DNA of 64,000 bases from positions 1,210,931 to 1,274,930 of the forward strand of contig CAJNDS010002168.1 in NCBI GenBank assembly GCA_905221605.1, in the 5' to 3' direction. The translations under genes were made by a program, and so were the position numbers. This stretch comes from Symbiodinium natans (Eukaryota > Sar > Dinophyceae > Suessiales > Symbiodiniaceae). Below, one piece after another: positions 39,350 to 48,060 of the stretch. Under the pieces are notes generated by a model. It ran no database searches, was not told the DNA's origin, and saw only the letters and a program-made list of their open reading frames with translations. Position 1 is the stretch's first letter; each line of letters starts with the position of its first letter.

Positions 39350-39452
39350 TTGGGATGTTCCCCCTTATACGAACAGTCCTTAATAGGGATTCTAGTACCC
39401 CCTATTAGATTAGCCTATTTAAGGACTGTTAATATAAGTCGGAACATCCCGA
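39350..39452. mobile_element. fold-back element, family A, with 8-bp target duplication
   Basis: TTGGGATGTTCC and GGAACATCCCGA are the ends. GCTAAAGC lies directly on both sides (39342-39349 and 39453-39460), a perfect 8-bp duplication, the length made by hAT-type transposases. Inside, ACAGTCCTTAATAGGGATT pairs with AAGGACTGT. It is non-coding. Confidence 0.8.
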
Positions 39453-39504
39453 GCTAAAGCGTTTGACGGTTTGCGGGCTTCGGGTTTTGGGTCCGGTATA
39501 TGCC

Positions 39505-39800
39505 TAAACCCTAAACCCTAAACCCTAAACCCTAAACCCTAAACCCTAAACCCTAAACCCTAAACCCTAAACCCTAAACCCTAAACCCTAAGCCCTAAGC
39601 CCTAAGCCCTAAGCCCTAAGCCCTAAGCCCTAAGCCCTAAGCCCTAAGCCCTAAGCCCTAAGCCCTAAGCCCTAGCCCTAAGCCCTAAGCCCTAAGCCCT
39701 AAGCCCTAAGCCCTAAGCCCTAAGCCCTAAGCCCTAAACCCTAAACCCTAAACCCTAAACCCTAAACCCTATACCCTAAACCCTAAACCCTAAACCCTAA
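39505..39800. repeat. CCCTAAA / CCCTAAG / CCCTAAA block array
   Basis: About 12 CCCTAAA, then about 22 CCCTAAG (one shortened to CCCTAG), then CCCTAAA again. The sharply bounded variant block is clear evidence of local amplification. Confidence 0.95.
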
Positions 39801-40034
39801 ACTCAGGGCGTTTGCCGGTCGGCCACGTGGCCGACCGCAGCGACCCCGACGGCCAAGCGGCTTCATAGGGCATTCGCACATACAATGCGCCTGCCACAGC
39901 AGCCTCTACTGTCTCATCAGAGTTTCAGCCGTGCCACCGGCATTGGGACACTCGTCAGTACTGACCTATAAATATAATACTATATTTATATGTAAACCCT
40001 AAAACCTCCTAACAACGACCAGTTGTAGGCACTG

Positions 40035-40205
40035 ACGAGGGTTTAGGACGAGGATTTAGGGCCTAAATCCTCGTACGAGGGTTTAGGACGAGGATTTAGG
40101 GCCTAAATCCCCGTACGAGGGTTTAGCGACGAGGGTTGGGCCTAAATCCTCGTACGAGGGTTTAGCGACGAGGGTTTAGGGCCTAAATCCTCGTACGAGG
40201 CTTTA
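40035..40205. repeat. tandem near-palindromes of about 42 bp
   Basis: Four copies of ACGAGG[A/G]TTTAGG...GGGCCTAAATCC[T/C]CGT. Each unit folds on itself. Telomere-like words TTTAGGG and CCTAAA are the two halves of the palindrome. Confidence 0.85.
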
Positions 40206-40211
40206 GGAGGA

Positions 40212-40570
40212 GGCTGGTAAAGCCTCCAGGTTTGACCCAAAAAGATTTTCGGATCTATGTGTTGTTATAGCACGAGGATGGTTTCCCCCCGGGCGTAAAA
40301 CCCCAGCTTGTACCCAAAATGGTCCAAAAAAAGATCTGTGTGCGGATGTAGCAGGAGGATGGTTTTTCCATCGGGCCTCAAACCTCGAGCTTTGGCCCAA
40401 AGTGACCCAAAAAGATCCTCGGATGTTTGTGTTGATGTAGCAGGAGGATGGTTTTTCCCCAAGACATAAAACCTCGAGCTTTGGCACAAAATGAGATGCT
40501 CGCATCTGTGTGCTGCTTTCGCACGAGGATGGTTTCTACCCCGGGCCTAAATCCTCCAGCATTGACCAAA
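40212..40570. repeat. tandem repeat of 81-89 bp
   Basis: AGGATGGTTT recurs at 40275, 40356, 40445 and 40526 with conserved surrounding words (AAACCTCGAGCTTTGGC, CCAAAAAGATC, TGTGTTG). The minus frame 40203-40505 follows the repeat and may be fortuitous. Confidence 0.8.
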
Positions 40571-40639
40571 GAAAGAAAAAGGCTGCGGAAAAAAGAAAAC
40601 AAGAGAGTTTCCTGAAAAAAGAGTTTAGGAAACTAAACC

Positions 40640-40800
40640 CTAGAAGGCGGAGCTGGCTAAGGGTGGGAGCCGCACTCTACGGCGCGGGGAGGGAAATAGA
40701 GGTGGCGCGGCCGATACAAGGCCCCATATTCGAAGCCTCTCGAGTGCGCTCCGAGGCCGACCCAACTCGCGTCGAACTTGTGTGCCCAAATGGCGAGTAA
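40640..40800 (+). CDS. possible terminal exon or orphan frame
   Basis: The plus frame reads SWLRVGAALYGAGREIEVAR and later PTRVELVCPNGE to TAA at 40798, in unique GC-rich sequence. It opens further upstream through the 81-89 bp repeat, so the start is unclear. No family is recognised. Confidence 0.25.
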
Positions 40801-40818
40801 CTCTTGTTATCTTTTTCG

Positions 40819-41225
40819 CAAGCCCTAAGCCCTAAGCCCTAAGCCCTAAGCCCTAAGCCCTAAGCCCTAAGCCCTAAGCCCTAAGCCCTAAGCCCTAAGC
40901 CCTAAACCCTAAACCCTAAACCCTAAACCCTAAACCCTAAACCCTAAACTCTTCTCTGCATCAGCAGCACTGGCCAGGTTGGAGATTCTACAATGCTCAG
41001 AGCCTCTGGCACAGGCACAGCCGTTCAGCCACGTCGTCCGGGCTGATCAACCCCTGAGCCCTAAGCCCTAAGCCCTAGGCCCTAAGCCCTAAGCCCTAAG
41101 CCCTAAGCCCTAAACCCTAAACCCTAAACCCTAAACCCTAAACCCTAAACCCTGAACCCTGAACCCTAAACCCTAAACCCTGAACCCTAAGCCCTAAACC
41201 CTAAACCCTAACCCTAAACCCTAAA
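40819..41225. repeat. CCCTAAG and CCCTAAA arrays around an exon candidate
   Basis: CCCTAAG about 40819-40905, CCCTAAA to 40950, then an island, then CCCTAAG/CCCTAAA again about 41055-41225. Confidence 0.92.
40968..41014 (+). CDS. candidate exon
   Basis: The acceptor CATCAGCAG and GC donor GCACAG|GCACAG enclose two bases plus LARLEILQCSEPLAQ. Both flanks are telomere-like arrays. Confidence 0.35.
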
Positions 41226-41229
41226 TTTA

Positions 41230-42090
41230 AGAGCCTCCGGCTCAAGCCGCCGACCCCGCCAGAGCATAGTTGAAAGGTCTAAACGGGCTCAAAGGATGCT
41301 TTCCTCATCGCATGGTTCGAAGAGTATCGCAGCCTGCTTGGCAGAATCCCAAAAGTTGTGAAACGCTCGCGCCTCTGTGAAACGTGGGGGGGGGGTAGGG
41401 GGTAGCACCAGGACCCAAACAGTTTAGGACTTGGGGCAATTTGTTGAACAAAGGCCAGACCCAGCACCCGTGTTTGGGTGGGGGGGGGTAGCAGGTGTGC
41501 TTTGATGCCTGATTGCGATCCTTGAAGTGCGGGGGGGGGGAAAGGGGGGGGCGGTAGGGGGGGTGGGGGGGGGAAGGGGCCAAAGGCAGGGGGGGGGGGT
41601 AGGGCGGCGGACCCTAAACCCGAGACCCTAGACCCTAGACCCTAAACCCTAAACCCTAAACCCGAAACCCGAAACTCTAAACCCTAAACCCTAAACCCTA
41701 AACCCCCTAAAGCGTCGCGTATGACTCTTTAGGGTGAAGGGCTTGCATGTAGGTTATAAGACGCCCAAATAGGGTAAGAGACCCTTATAACTCCAGTTGC
41801 CCTAATTACTTACGAGCCCAGTTGTAACTACCCATAAACCTCCAAGTAGGGAATTAGGTTTTTGGGATTTAGGGTTTAGGGTTTCGGGTATATTTGCTCA
41901 AATGAAAAGGGATTCTGAGAGGGTGGGGTGATACCAAACACATAGTGATGCAAAGGGGCCTTGCGAACAAACCCTACACCCTAAACCCAAACCCTAAACC
42001 CTAACCCCTAAGCCCCAAAATCCTGAAACCCTAAGCCCTAAACCCGGAACCGTCAACCCTAAACCCTAAACCCTAAACCTTAAACCTCGC
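41230..42090. other. mixed stretch, no supported gene
   Basis: G-rich runs at about 41387-41400 and 41530-41600, degenerate CCCTAAA and CCCGAAA, and a diverged family C fold-back at about 41745-41850 (TAACTCCAGTTGC, CCCATAAACCTCCAAGTAGG). Confidence 0.55.
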
Positions 42091-42104
42091 CTTCGCCGCT
42101 CCAG

Positions 42105-42154
42105 AAGCTGGACTCTGGCGCGGACCTCTTGGCGGCGCCTGAGGAGTGGATGAC
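42105..42154 (+). CDS. candidate exon
   Basis: The acceptor C CGCTCCAG and donor ATGAC|GTAGAG enclose KLDSGADLLAAPEEWM plus two bases. CCCTAAA lies upstream and TTTAGGG downstream. Confidence 0.38.
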
Positions 42155-42562
42155 GTAGAGCGTTTATGGTTTTAGGTCCAGGGTTCAGCGTTCAGGGTTT
42201 AGGGTTTAGGGTTTAGGGTTTAGGTTTAGGGACGACATAGGGCTCAAGCTTTTTATCGAGGACCGAGTGAACCCTTGAAGAGTTCGGGGTTCATCGACCA
42301 CATGGGCATTCGAGTAGTTTATACAACATGGCTAGCGTTTGCATTGCCGTTACAGTTTGTGAGGGTATGTAGGCTTCCTGATGAAATATTGGTAAGTGTG
42401 CTAGTATGAGGAACCCTACTTCATGGCCCTTGGCCTTAAGAACCCCAATCCTACATCTTTTGTAGGTTATGCCTCTGAATGCGCAGATGACATACAAAAG
42501 GTGCTTAAGGGAAAGTCCTCAAGCCTGGACATCCCAAATCTTCGTTTTCAAGTGCCCCGCAG

Positions 42563-42636
42563 GAGCTGGATCAGCTGCTTGAGCGCCGCTCAGCAGCATG
42601 TCGCATGCATTCGCATGCCAAGGATTCCCCAAAATA
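42563..42636 (+). CDS. candidate exon, helical
   Basis: The acceptor AAGTGCCCCGCAG is followed by ELDQLLERRSAACRMHSHAK; the frame ends at TAG at 42635. The donor is not clear. Coding appearance is strong only for the first 15 codons. Confidence 0.35.
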
Positions 42637-42730
42637 GGAGTACCCCAAGATACCCCAAACGCTCGAAAGTCAGCCTACTTAACGGTATGAACCTCCAAAA
42701 CCTAACCCTAAACCCAATCCCCCACCGCAC

Positions 42731-42735
42731 GCCTA

Positions 42736-42765
<30 letters not shown>
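42731..42765. repeat. poly-C run
   Basis: A C run of about 35 bases leading directly into CCCTAAA. Confidence 0.9.
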
Positions 42766-42770
<5 letters not shown>

Positions 42771-43039
42771 CCCTAAACCCTAAACCCTAAACCCGAAACC
42801 CGAAACCCTAAACCTTCCCCTACCTCAGGACTGGAGAGCAGTGCGATGAGGTTGGAGTCGCGGTACGACTTCCTAGACACGGAGCGAGCCCTGTGCCCTG
42901 CCCACTCATGGTGGTCCAGGGTTTCGGCTTTGTGGCACCGCGGCCCCCCATGTGACAACATGTTGAAGGCCGCAAGGTCTTTAGATCAGCAGTGCTGTCC
43001 CTATAGTATGACATCCTTGCCCTACAAGCCCTAAACCGG

Positions 43040-43145
43040 AGATCACATGGGTTGTCCGAAAATAGGGGTACCCTTTTTATGCGGTATAAAAGGGGTACCC
43101 CTATTTCGGGAACACAAGGGATACCCCTATTTTGGAATCCCCTTA
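43040..43145. mobile_element. fold-back element, family D
   Basis: TCCGAAAATAGGGGTACCC pairs with GGGGTACCCCTATTTCGGG; a second GGGATACCCCTATTTTGGAA follows. TATAAAAGGG is the loop. Confidence 0.65.
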
Positions 43146-43520
43146 GGTAGTGCATGTCTCTAAATCAGACTGCCTGAGCCTTGAGCCCAGGGCAAGCCTC
43201 GCGCACCTTCGAAACCGGGCAGCTTGGAACCATCCCCTGCAGACCCGAAGCTCTTTATGCGCCCTAAATACGCCCTACAAGCCATTAGAAGGCCCCTAGA
43301 AACTCTAAACCCTAGACCCTTCAGTGCCCATGTGCTCCCTCGACCCTAAGCCCTACACCCTAAACCGTTTCAAGGCTCTTGTGGGTTTGTGGGGGTCACG
43401 GCTGCTTCACATGCTGTGCAGCTCGAAACATAAGTTAAGGGTTTAGGTCTGGAGGCTCACGGGTCTGATTTCGAATGCCCGTGGTGGGTAAGAATAGCAA
43501 GGACATGATAAAGTGTAAAC

Positions 43521-43920
43521 AACCCTAAACCCTAAACCCTAAACCCTAAACCCTAAACCCTAAACCCTAAACCCTAAACCCTAAACCCTAAACCCTAAAC
43601 CCTAAACCCTAAACCCTAAACCCTAAACCCTAAACCCTAAACCCGAAACCTATCTAAGGCACGGGGGGTTGAGGCTTGAAGGGCTTCGGAGCATGCTGCC
43701 CCAACGCCCCGGGTGAGGGCAAACTTTTGACGGTTTAGCGTATAGGGTTTAGGGTTTAGGGTTGGTTTAGGGTGTAGGGTGTAGGGTGTAGGGTTTAGGG
43801 TTTAGGGTTTAGGGTTTAGGGTTTAGGGTTTAGGGTTTAGGGTTTAGGGTTTGGGGTTTGAGGTTTGGGGTTTAGGGTTTAGGGTTTAGGGTTTAGGGTT
43901 TAGGGTTTAGGGTTTAGGGC
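43521..43920. repeat. CCCTAAA array facing a TTTAGGG array
   Basis: CCCTAAA at about 43521-43650 and TTTAGGG at about 43745-43920, with GTGTAGG and TTTGGGG variants. Opposite orientations are separated by about 95 bases. Confidence 0.93.
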
Positions 43921-44019
43921 ATTCAGCCAAACACGTCGCGACTCAAAGCCTGTCAACCCTGAAATGCGTACTTGCGCAGGCTATAAAGCCAAGGTTGTTA
44001 CAACCTAAACTGGGGTTTC

Positions 44020-44095
44020 CCAAATCGGGGTACCCCGAATGTCCTTGTTATAGCAAACCCCCAAAAGGGTACCCCGATTTTCGGAAACCCCTAAA
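44020..44095. mobile_element. fold-back element, family D, short
   Basis: GGGGTTTCCCAAATCGGGGTACCCC and GGGTACCCCGATTTTCGGAAACCCC are inverted repeats. It is followed directly by CCCTAAA units. Confidence 0.7.
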
Positions 44096-44499
44096 CCCTA
44101 AACCCTAAACCCTAAGCCCCAAGCCCTAAGCCCTAAACTCTGAACCCTAAACCCTAAACCCTAAAGCCTAAACCCTAAACCCTAAACGGTCTGGCTTCAG
44201 GTCTGCATCCTGTTGCGAAGCTCACTGCAACGGGCGCTGGAGGCTTCTCCCTTTTCTCGGATCTCGGGTCTTGGGGCCTTGGGGTTTTAGGGTTTAGGGT
44301 TTGGGGTTTAGGGTTTAGGACAAAAATCTCAGTTCACTTTGGTGCAGTTTGCTAGCTTTTCTTTTCAACAAGAAATCGAAACACACTTGCTTGTGCAGTT
44401 CACTACTAGCTTGGTCACATGCAGGTCCGATATCCAGCGAGCAGCATGAATTTGTTTGAGAAGTGTGAATTGACTTCTTCCTTGAGAACTGGGCCCAGC

Positions 44500-44690
44500 C
44501 CTCAGCCCTAAGCCCTAAGCCCTAAGCCCAAACCCTAAACCCTAAACCCTAAACTCTAAACCCTAAACCCTAAACCCTAAACTCTAAACCCTAAACCCTA
44601 AACCCTAAACCCTAAACCCTAAACCCTAAACCCTAAACCCTAAACCCTAAACCCTAAACCCTAAACCCCAAACCCCAAACCCTAGCCCTC
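44500..44690. repeat. CCCTAAA array
   Basis: CCCTAAG at the left edge, then about 24 CCCTAAA units with CTCTAAA variants. Confidence 0.92.
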
Positions 44691-44699
44691 TCCGATCCC

Positions 44700-45295
44700 C
44701 AGCCCCTCGCTCGTAGCCAGAAACCCTAAACCGCAAACTCTGTCGCATTCAGCTCATAGGATGCCCAACAGCACCCTTACCCCCTTCTTCGGGGGTTCTT
44801 ATAAAAGCCCCTTTAAGCAAATAAAAGGGCCTTCTAAATCCCTTGAAGCAAAAAAAAGAATGGGCACCCTCTTTGACCCTAGGTTGCTGGACAACCTAGG
44901 CTTCAAAATCGAAAATCGAGAAGCCCCCGAGAAGCCGGAAGCCGGAGAAGTCCGATATGGGGGGTCGGAGGAATTACGAAGAGTATTCCCTTCTGGTCCC
45001 TAAATACTTATACTACAGTAACCCGCAAAACCCTCTTGCAGACCATTTTAAGCCCCTGCTTGCGGAAATCTTCAGAGCCCGGCTGAACGCTTTACAGGCC
45101 CCACTCGTCCCTTAAATTCTGAGCTTCAACCAGAAGGGCTTCGGGGTTTGTAGGTTTCTACTATTTGCTGAAGAGCCCCCCCTGAAAACACAGAGAATCA
45201 TAATCCCTATCTTGCCCTTACGAGAAGAATGTGTTCTTGATCTGTTGGGCGGTTCTTAAGCAAATAGTAGGCTCGAGGTTCCTCCCCATTCATCA
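44700..45295. other. stretch without a supported gene
   Basis: Contains GGCACCCTTACCCCC and AAGAATGGGCACCC, which may be ends of a decayed fold-back. The plus frame 44761-45003 spans this and is not called. Confidence 0.4.
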
Positions 45296-45308
45296 ACTCG
45301 AAACGGAG

Positions 45309-45350
45309 GCAGCTGAGGGACAAGTGCAGGAGGTGCTCTTCGAGCTGCAG
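45309..45350 (+). CDS. candidate short exon, acidic
   Basis: After AAACGGAG the frame reads AAEGQVQEVLFELQ, ending at CAG followed by GACTGTATGG (GA donor, or GT four bases later). It might belong to the model starting at 48061, whose first exon needs a phase-0 predecessor. Confidence 0.3.
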
Positions 45351-45357
45351 GACTGTA

Positions 45358-45840
45358 TGGGTTTAGGGTTTAGGGTTTAGGGTTTAGGGTTTCGGGTTTA
45401 GGGTTTAGGGTTTAGGGTTTAGGGTTTAGGGTTTAGGGTTTCGGGCTTAGGGTTATGCTTGAAGGTTCATGAGTAGTTCTAAGTAGGTGTATGAGTACCG
45501 CAAATAAGGTTACGACCACTTAAAATACCTACAGTTCTCCCACTTCTAACCCCCAGTTCTAACTCATGAACCTGCAAGTTGGGTTTAGGGTTTAGGGTTC
45601 AGGGTTTAGGGTTTAGGGTTTAGGGTTTAGAGTTTAGGGTTTAGGGTCTAGGGTTTAGGGTTTAGGGTTTAGGGTTTAGGGTTTAGGGTTCTGAAAGTTG
45701 CGGAGCCTCGGAGCTTGAATGCCCTAAGCCGCTTAGGGTTTAGGGTTTAGGGTTTAGGGTTTAGGGTTTAGGGTTTAGGGTTTAGGGTTTAGGGTTTAGG
45801 GTTTAGGGTTTAGGGTTTAGGGTTAGGGTTTAGGGTTTTC
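45358..45840. repeat. TTTAGGG arrays interrupted by fold-back C
   Basis: TTTAGGG at about 45358-45440, 45582-45690 and 45735-45840. The gap at about 45451-45580 is a family C element (TTGAAGGTTCATGAGTAG to CTCATGAACCTGCAAGTT). Confidence 0.9.
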
Positions 45841-45841
45841 G

Positions 45842-45968
45842 TGGAGGTTCATGGGTAGCTACAAGTGGAGTCATAAGTCGGATAGCTCTAGTCATAGGCG
45901 GTTATAGCCTCATTTACGGTACTTGTAGCCCTACGCGTTGAGCAACTTCCCATGAACCTTGAAGTTGG
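45842..45968. mobile_element. fold-back element, family C
   Basis: GGAGGTTCATGGGTAGCTAC at the left, CCCATGAACCTTGAAGTTGGG at the right; the middle has TAGGCGGTTATAGCCTCATTTACGG. TTTAGGG arrays abut both sides. Confidence 0.7.
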
Positions 45969-45969
45969 G

Positions 45970-45998
45970 TTTAGGGTTTAGGGGTTAGGGTTTAGGGT

Positions 45999-46051
<53 letters not shown>

Positions 46052-46055
46052 GCTT
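45970..46055. repeat. TTTAGGG then GGGTTGA array
   Basis: A few TTTAGGG units then about nine GGGTTGA units, another one-base variant block. Confidence 0.9.
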
Positions 46056-46059
46056 TCGG

Positions 46060-46740
46060 GCTTTTCAGGAGCATGAGGCGACCTCCACGGTGGACACGCA
46101 GCACCCTGGCAATCGTCACAGTAGTAGTCTCAGCGTGTTTATCCGACAGCCCCTTCTTTATCCCTGTGTCAGTTTGAAGACCAAAGGCTTGTTGTTTGCA
46201 AAGAATGCTGTAATTAGGGTTTAGGGTTTAGGGGTGTAGGGTGTTAGTGGATGACTTGTAAGAGACATGAAACTCATGAAGCCGTCTCCCGAAACCCCAC
46301 CTGCCTGCAACTGCAGGGGCCAACAGCAGCTTCAGTTGTCGGAACGCGGAGCCTTGTAAGAAAGCTCATGCGACGTCCATACAGGAATATGAACATCGAC
46401 GATCATTCTTACATGCGTATCGCTGGCACACTAAGTAGCAGAAGCCGAACAATTTATTAATGCTAGATGTTAAGCAGGTGCTGTGCGATGACGAAGTTTT
46501 TCATCTTCGACGCAGAGGAAAACACAGTAGTTTGAGCTCGCAAATGTCTGGCACAAAAGCCTTAAACCATCAACCCGAGCGGCATTTTTTAAACGCAGTG
46601 CCCCAAACCATTCCGAAACCCAAAACCCTGAACCCTCAAGGGTTTTTTTCGCGATTTGCTCGCCCTGCCTCCATCAGAGGTGCGGAACAAGACCTGTAAT
46701 AAGGAACGAGCCTGAGGAGCTGGGTATTTCGTTTGCTGTG
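46060..46740. other. stretch with weak coding candidates
   Basis: Plus frames at 46251-46460 and 46460-46699 are open in unique sequence but have no telling motifs or borders. Undetermined. Confidence 0.3.
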
Positions 46741-46742
46741 TT

Positions 46743-46844
46743 TTGGGATGTTCCCCCTTATACTAACAGTCCTTAATAGGGATTATAATTGGGGGGTACT
46801 ATAATCCCTACCAAGGACTGTTAGAAAAAGGGGGAACATCCCAA
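46743..46844. mobile_element. fold-back element, family A, with 8-bp target duplication
   Basis: TTGGGATGTTCC and GGAACATCCCAA are perfect 12-bp terminal inverted repeats. The flanks are GCTGTGTT (46735-46742) and GCTGTGCT (46845-46852), seven of eight identical. AACAGTCCTTAATAGGGATT pairs across the middle. Confidence 0.8.
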
Positions 46845-46859
46845 GCTGTGCTATTCCTA

Positions 46860-47425
46860 CAAGACAACTTCGGATCTAAATTTGGAACGGACAATCCCAA
46901 ACCCAGCAACCAAAGTTTACACAACTTTTGAGCTCCTAATGCCCCCAGGCCCCAAACGACACAAAGTAGGCCAGAGCCGGTGAAGATGGATACGTCTGCA
47001 CGAGGCAGAACCAACTAGGGTTGACAAGACAACCTTACCTTGAGGGTGTGGCTGGTCGACCTTCTTTGGGTTGATCGACATCTGTCGGGGGGGGGGGGCT
47101 TCGGCGGGTCAGGCAGCCAAAGCCATGGTATACCGAACCTGCGCCACCCATATGGGCTTTCCGAAATTTGGGATAAAAAGGGGGTACCCCAAATAGAATA
47201 GAATCCCTTAACGGGACCCCCAAGAAGGGTACCTGTATGTTCGGAAGCGTATCATGTGTGTTGCTGTGTTGAATGTTAAAGCCTGGCACACATCACATCG
47301 TAGCCGTGACTTCGTGCAGATGCCGCATTCGCCATGTCTGGGGCCACCCAGGATTTTCTACACAAATTTTCACATGATTTCGCCGCGTCTTGGCAGCAAT
47401 GTGGGGGCTTCACGAAATGTGGGTG
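46860..47425. other. stretch with fold-back D and no supported gene
   Basis: The family D element lies at about 47155-47250 (GGGCTTTCCGAAATTTGGG to GGTACCTGTATGTTCGGAAG). The plus frame 47254-47442 (MCVAVLNVKAWHTSHRSRDF) ends in TTTAGGG and is uncertain. Confidence 0.45.
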
Positions 47426-47427
47426 TG

Positions 47428-47680
47428 GGGTTTAGGGTTTAGGGTTTAGGGTTTAGGGTTTAGGGTTTCAGGGTTCAGGGTTTAGGGTTTAGGGTTTAGG
47501 GTTTAGGGTTTAGGGTTTAGGGGGTCTATATTAGGGGTCCCCTATTTTCGTAAACCCCCATGTCAGGGACCTGCCGGTGATTCTGCTTAAAGGGGTTTAG
47601 TTTAGGGTTTGGGGTTTGGGGTTTAGGGTTTAGGGTTTAGGGTTTAGGCTTTAGGGTTTAGGGTTTAGGGTTTAGGGTCG
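47428..47680. repeat. TTTAGGG arrays
   Basis: About 47428-47520 and 47600-47680, with a short family D remnant (AGGGGTCCCCTATTTTCGTAAACCCCC) between. Confidence 0.88.
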
Positions 47681-48060
47681 CGACTTTTGCGCTTGTTCTC
47701 CATGCTGTCGGCATTGGAAACTGAATGTGGAATGCTGAAGTGGTGGCAGATCTCATTTACGGTGTGTGCATGCATGTATGCACGTATGCATACACGTCTT
47801 ATCTAACTTTCATACATGTTGAATGCTTAGTCGGTAAAAACCCGAAGGGCCCTAAAACCCCAAACTCTAAACACTATATAAGTTAGTTTTGGGTTTCGCC
47901 TCCGAGTGAGGAGCTTCCGGCCAGCGCTGGCTGTATTGCTCCGACACTCCCGGGCGCAACCGCAGTACGCGCCTTTGCTGAGCACAACGGGTTTAGGGTT
48001 TAGGGTTTAGGGTTGAGGGCTTAGGGTTTAGGGTTAACGGAGCTGCGCTTATCATCTCAG

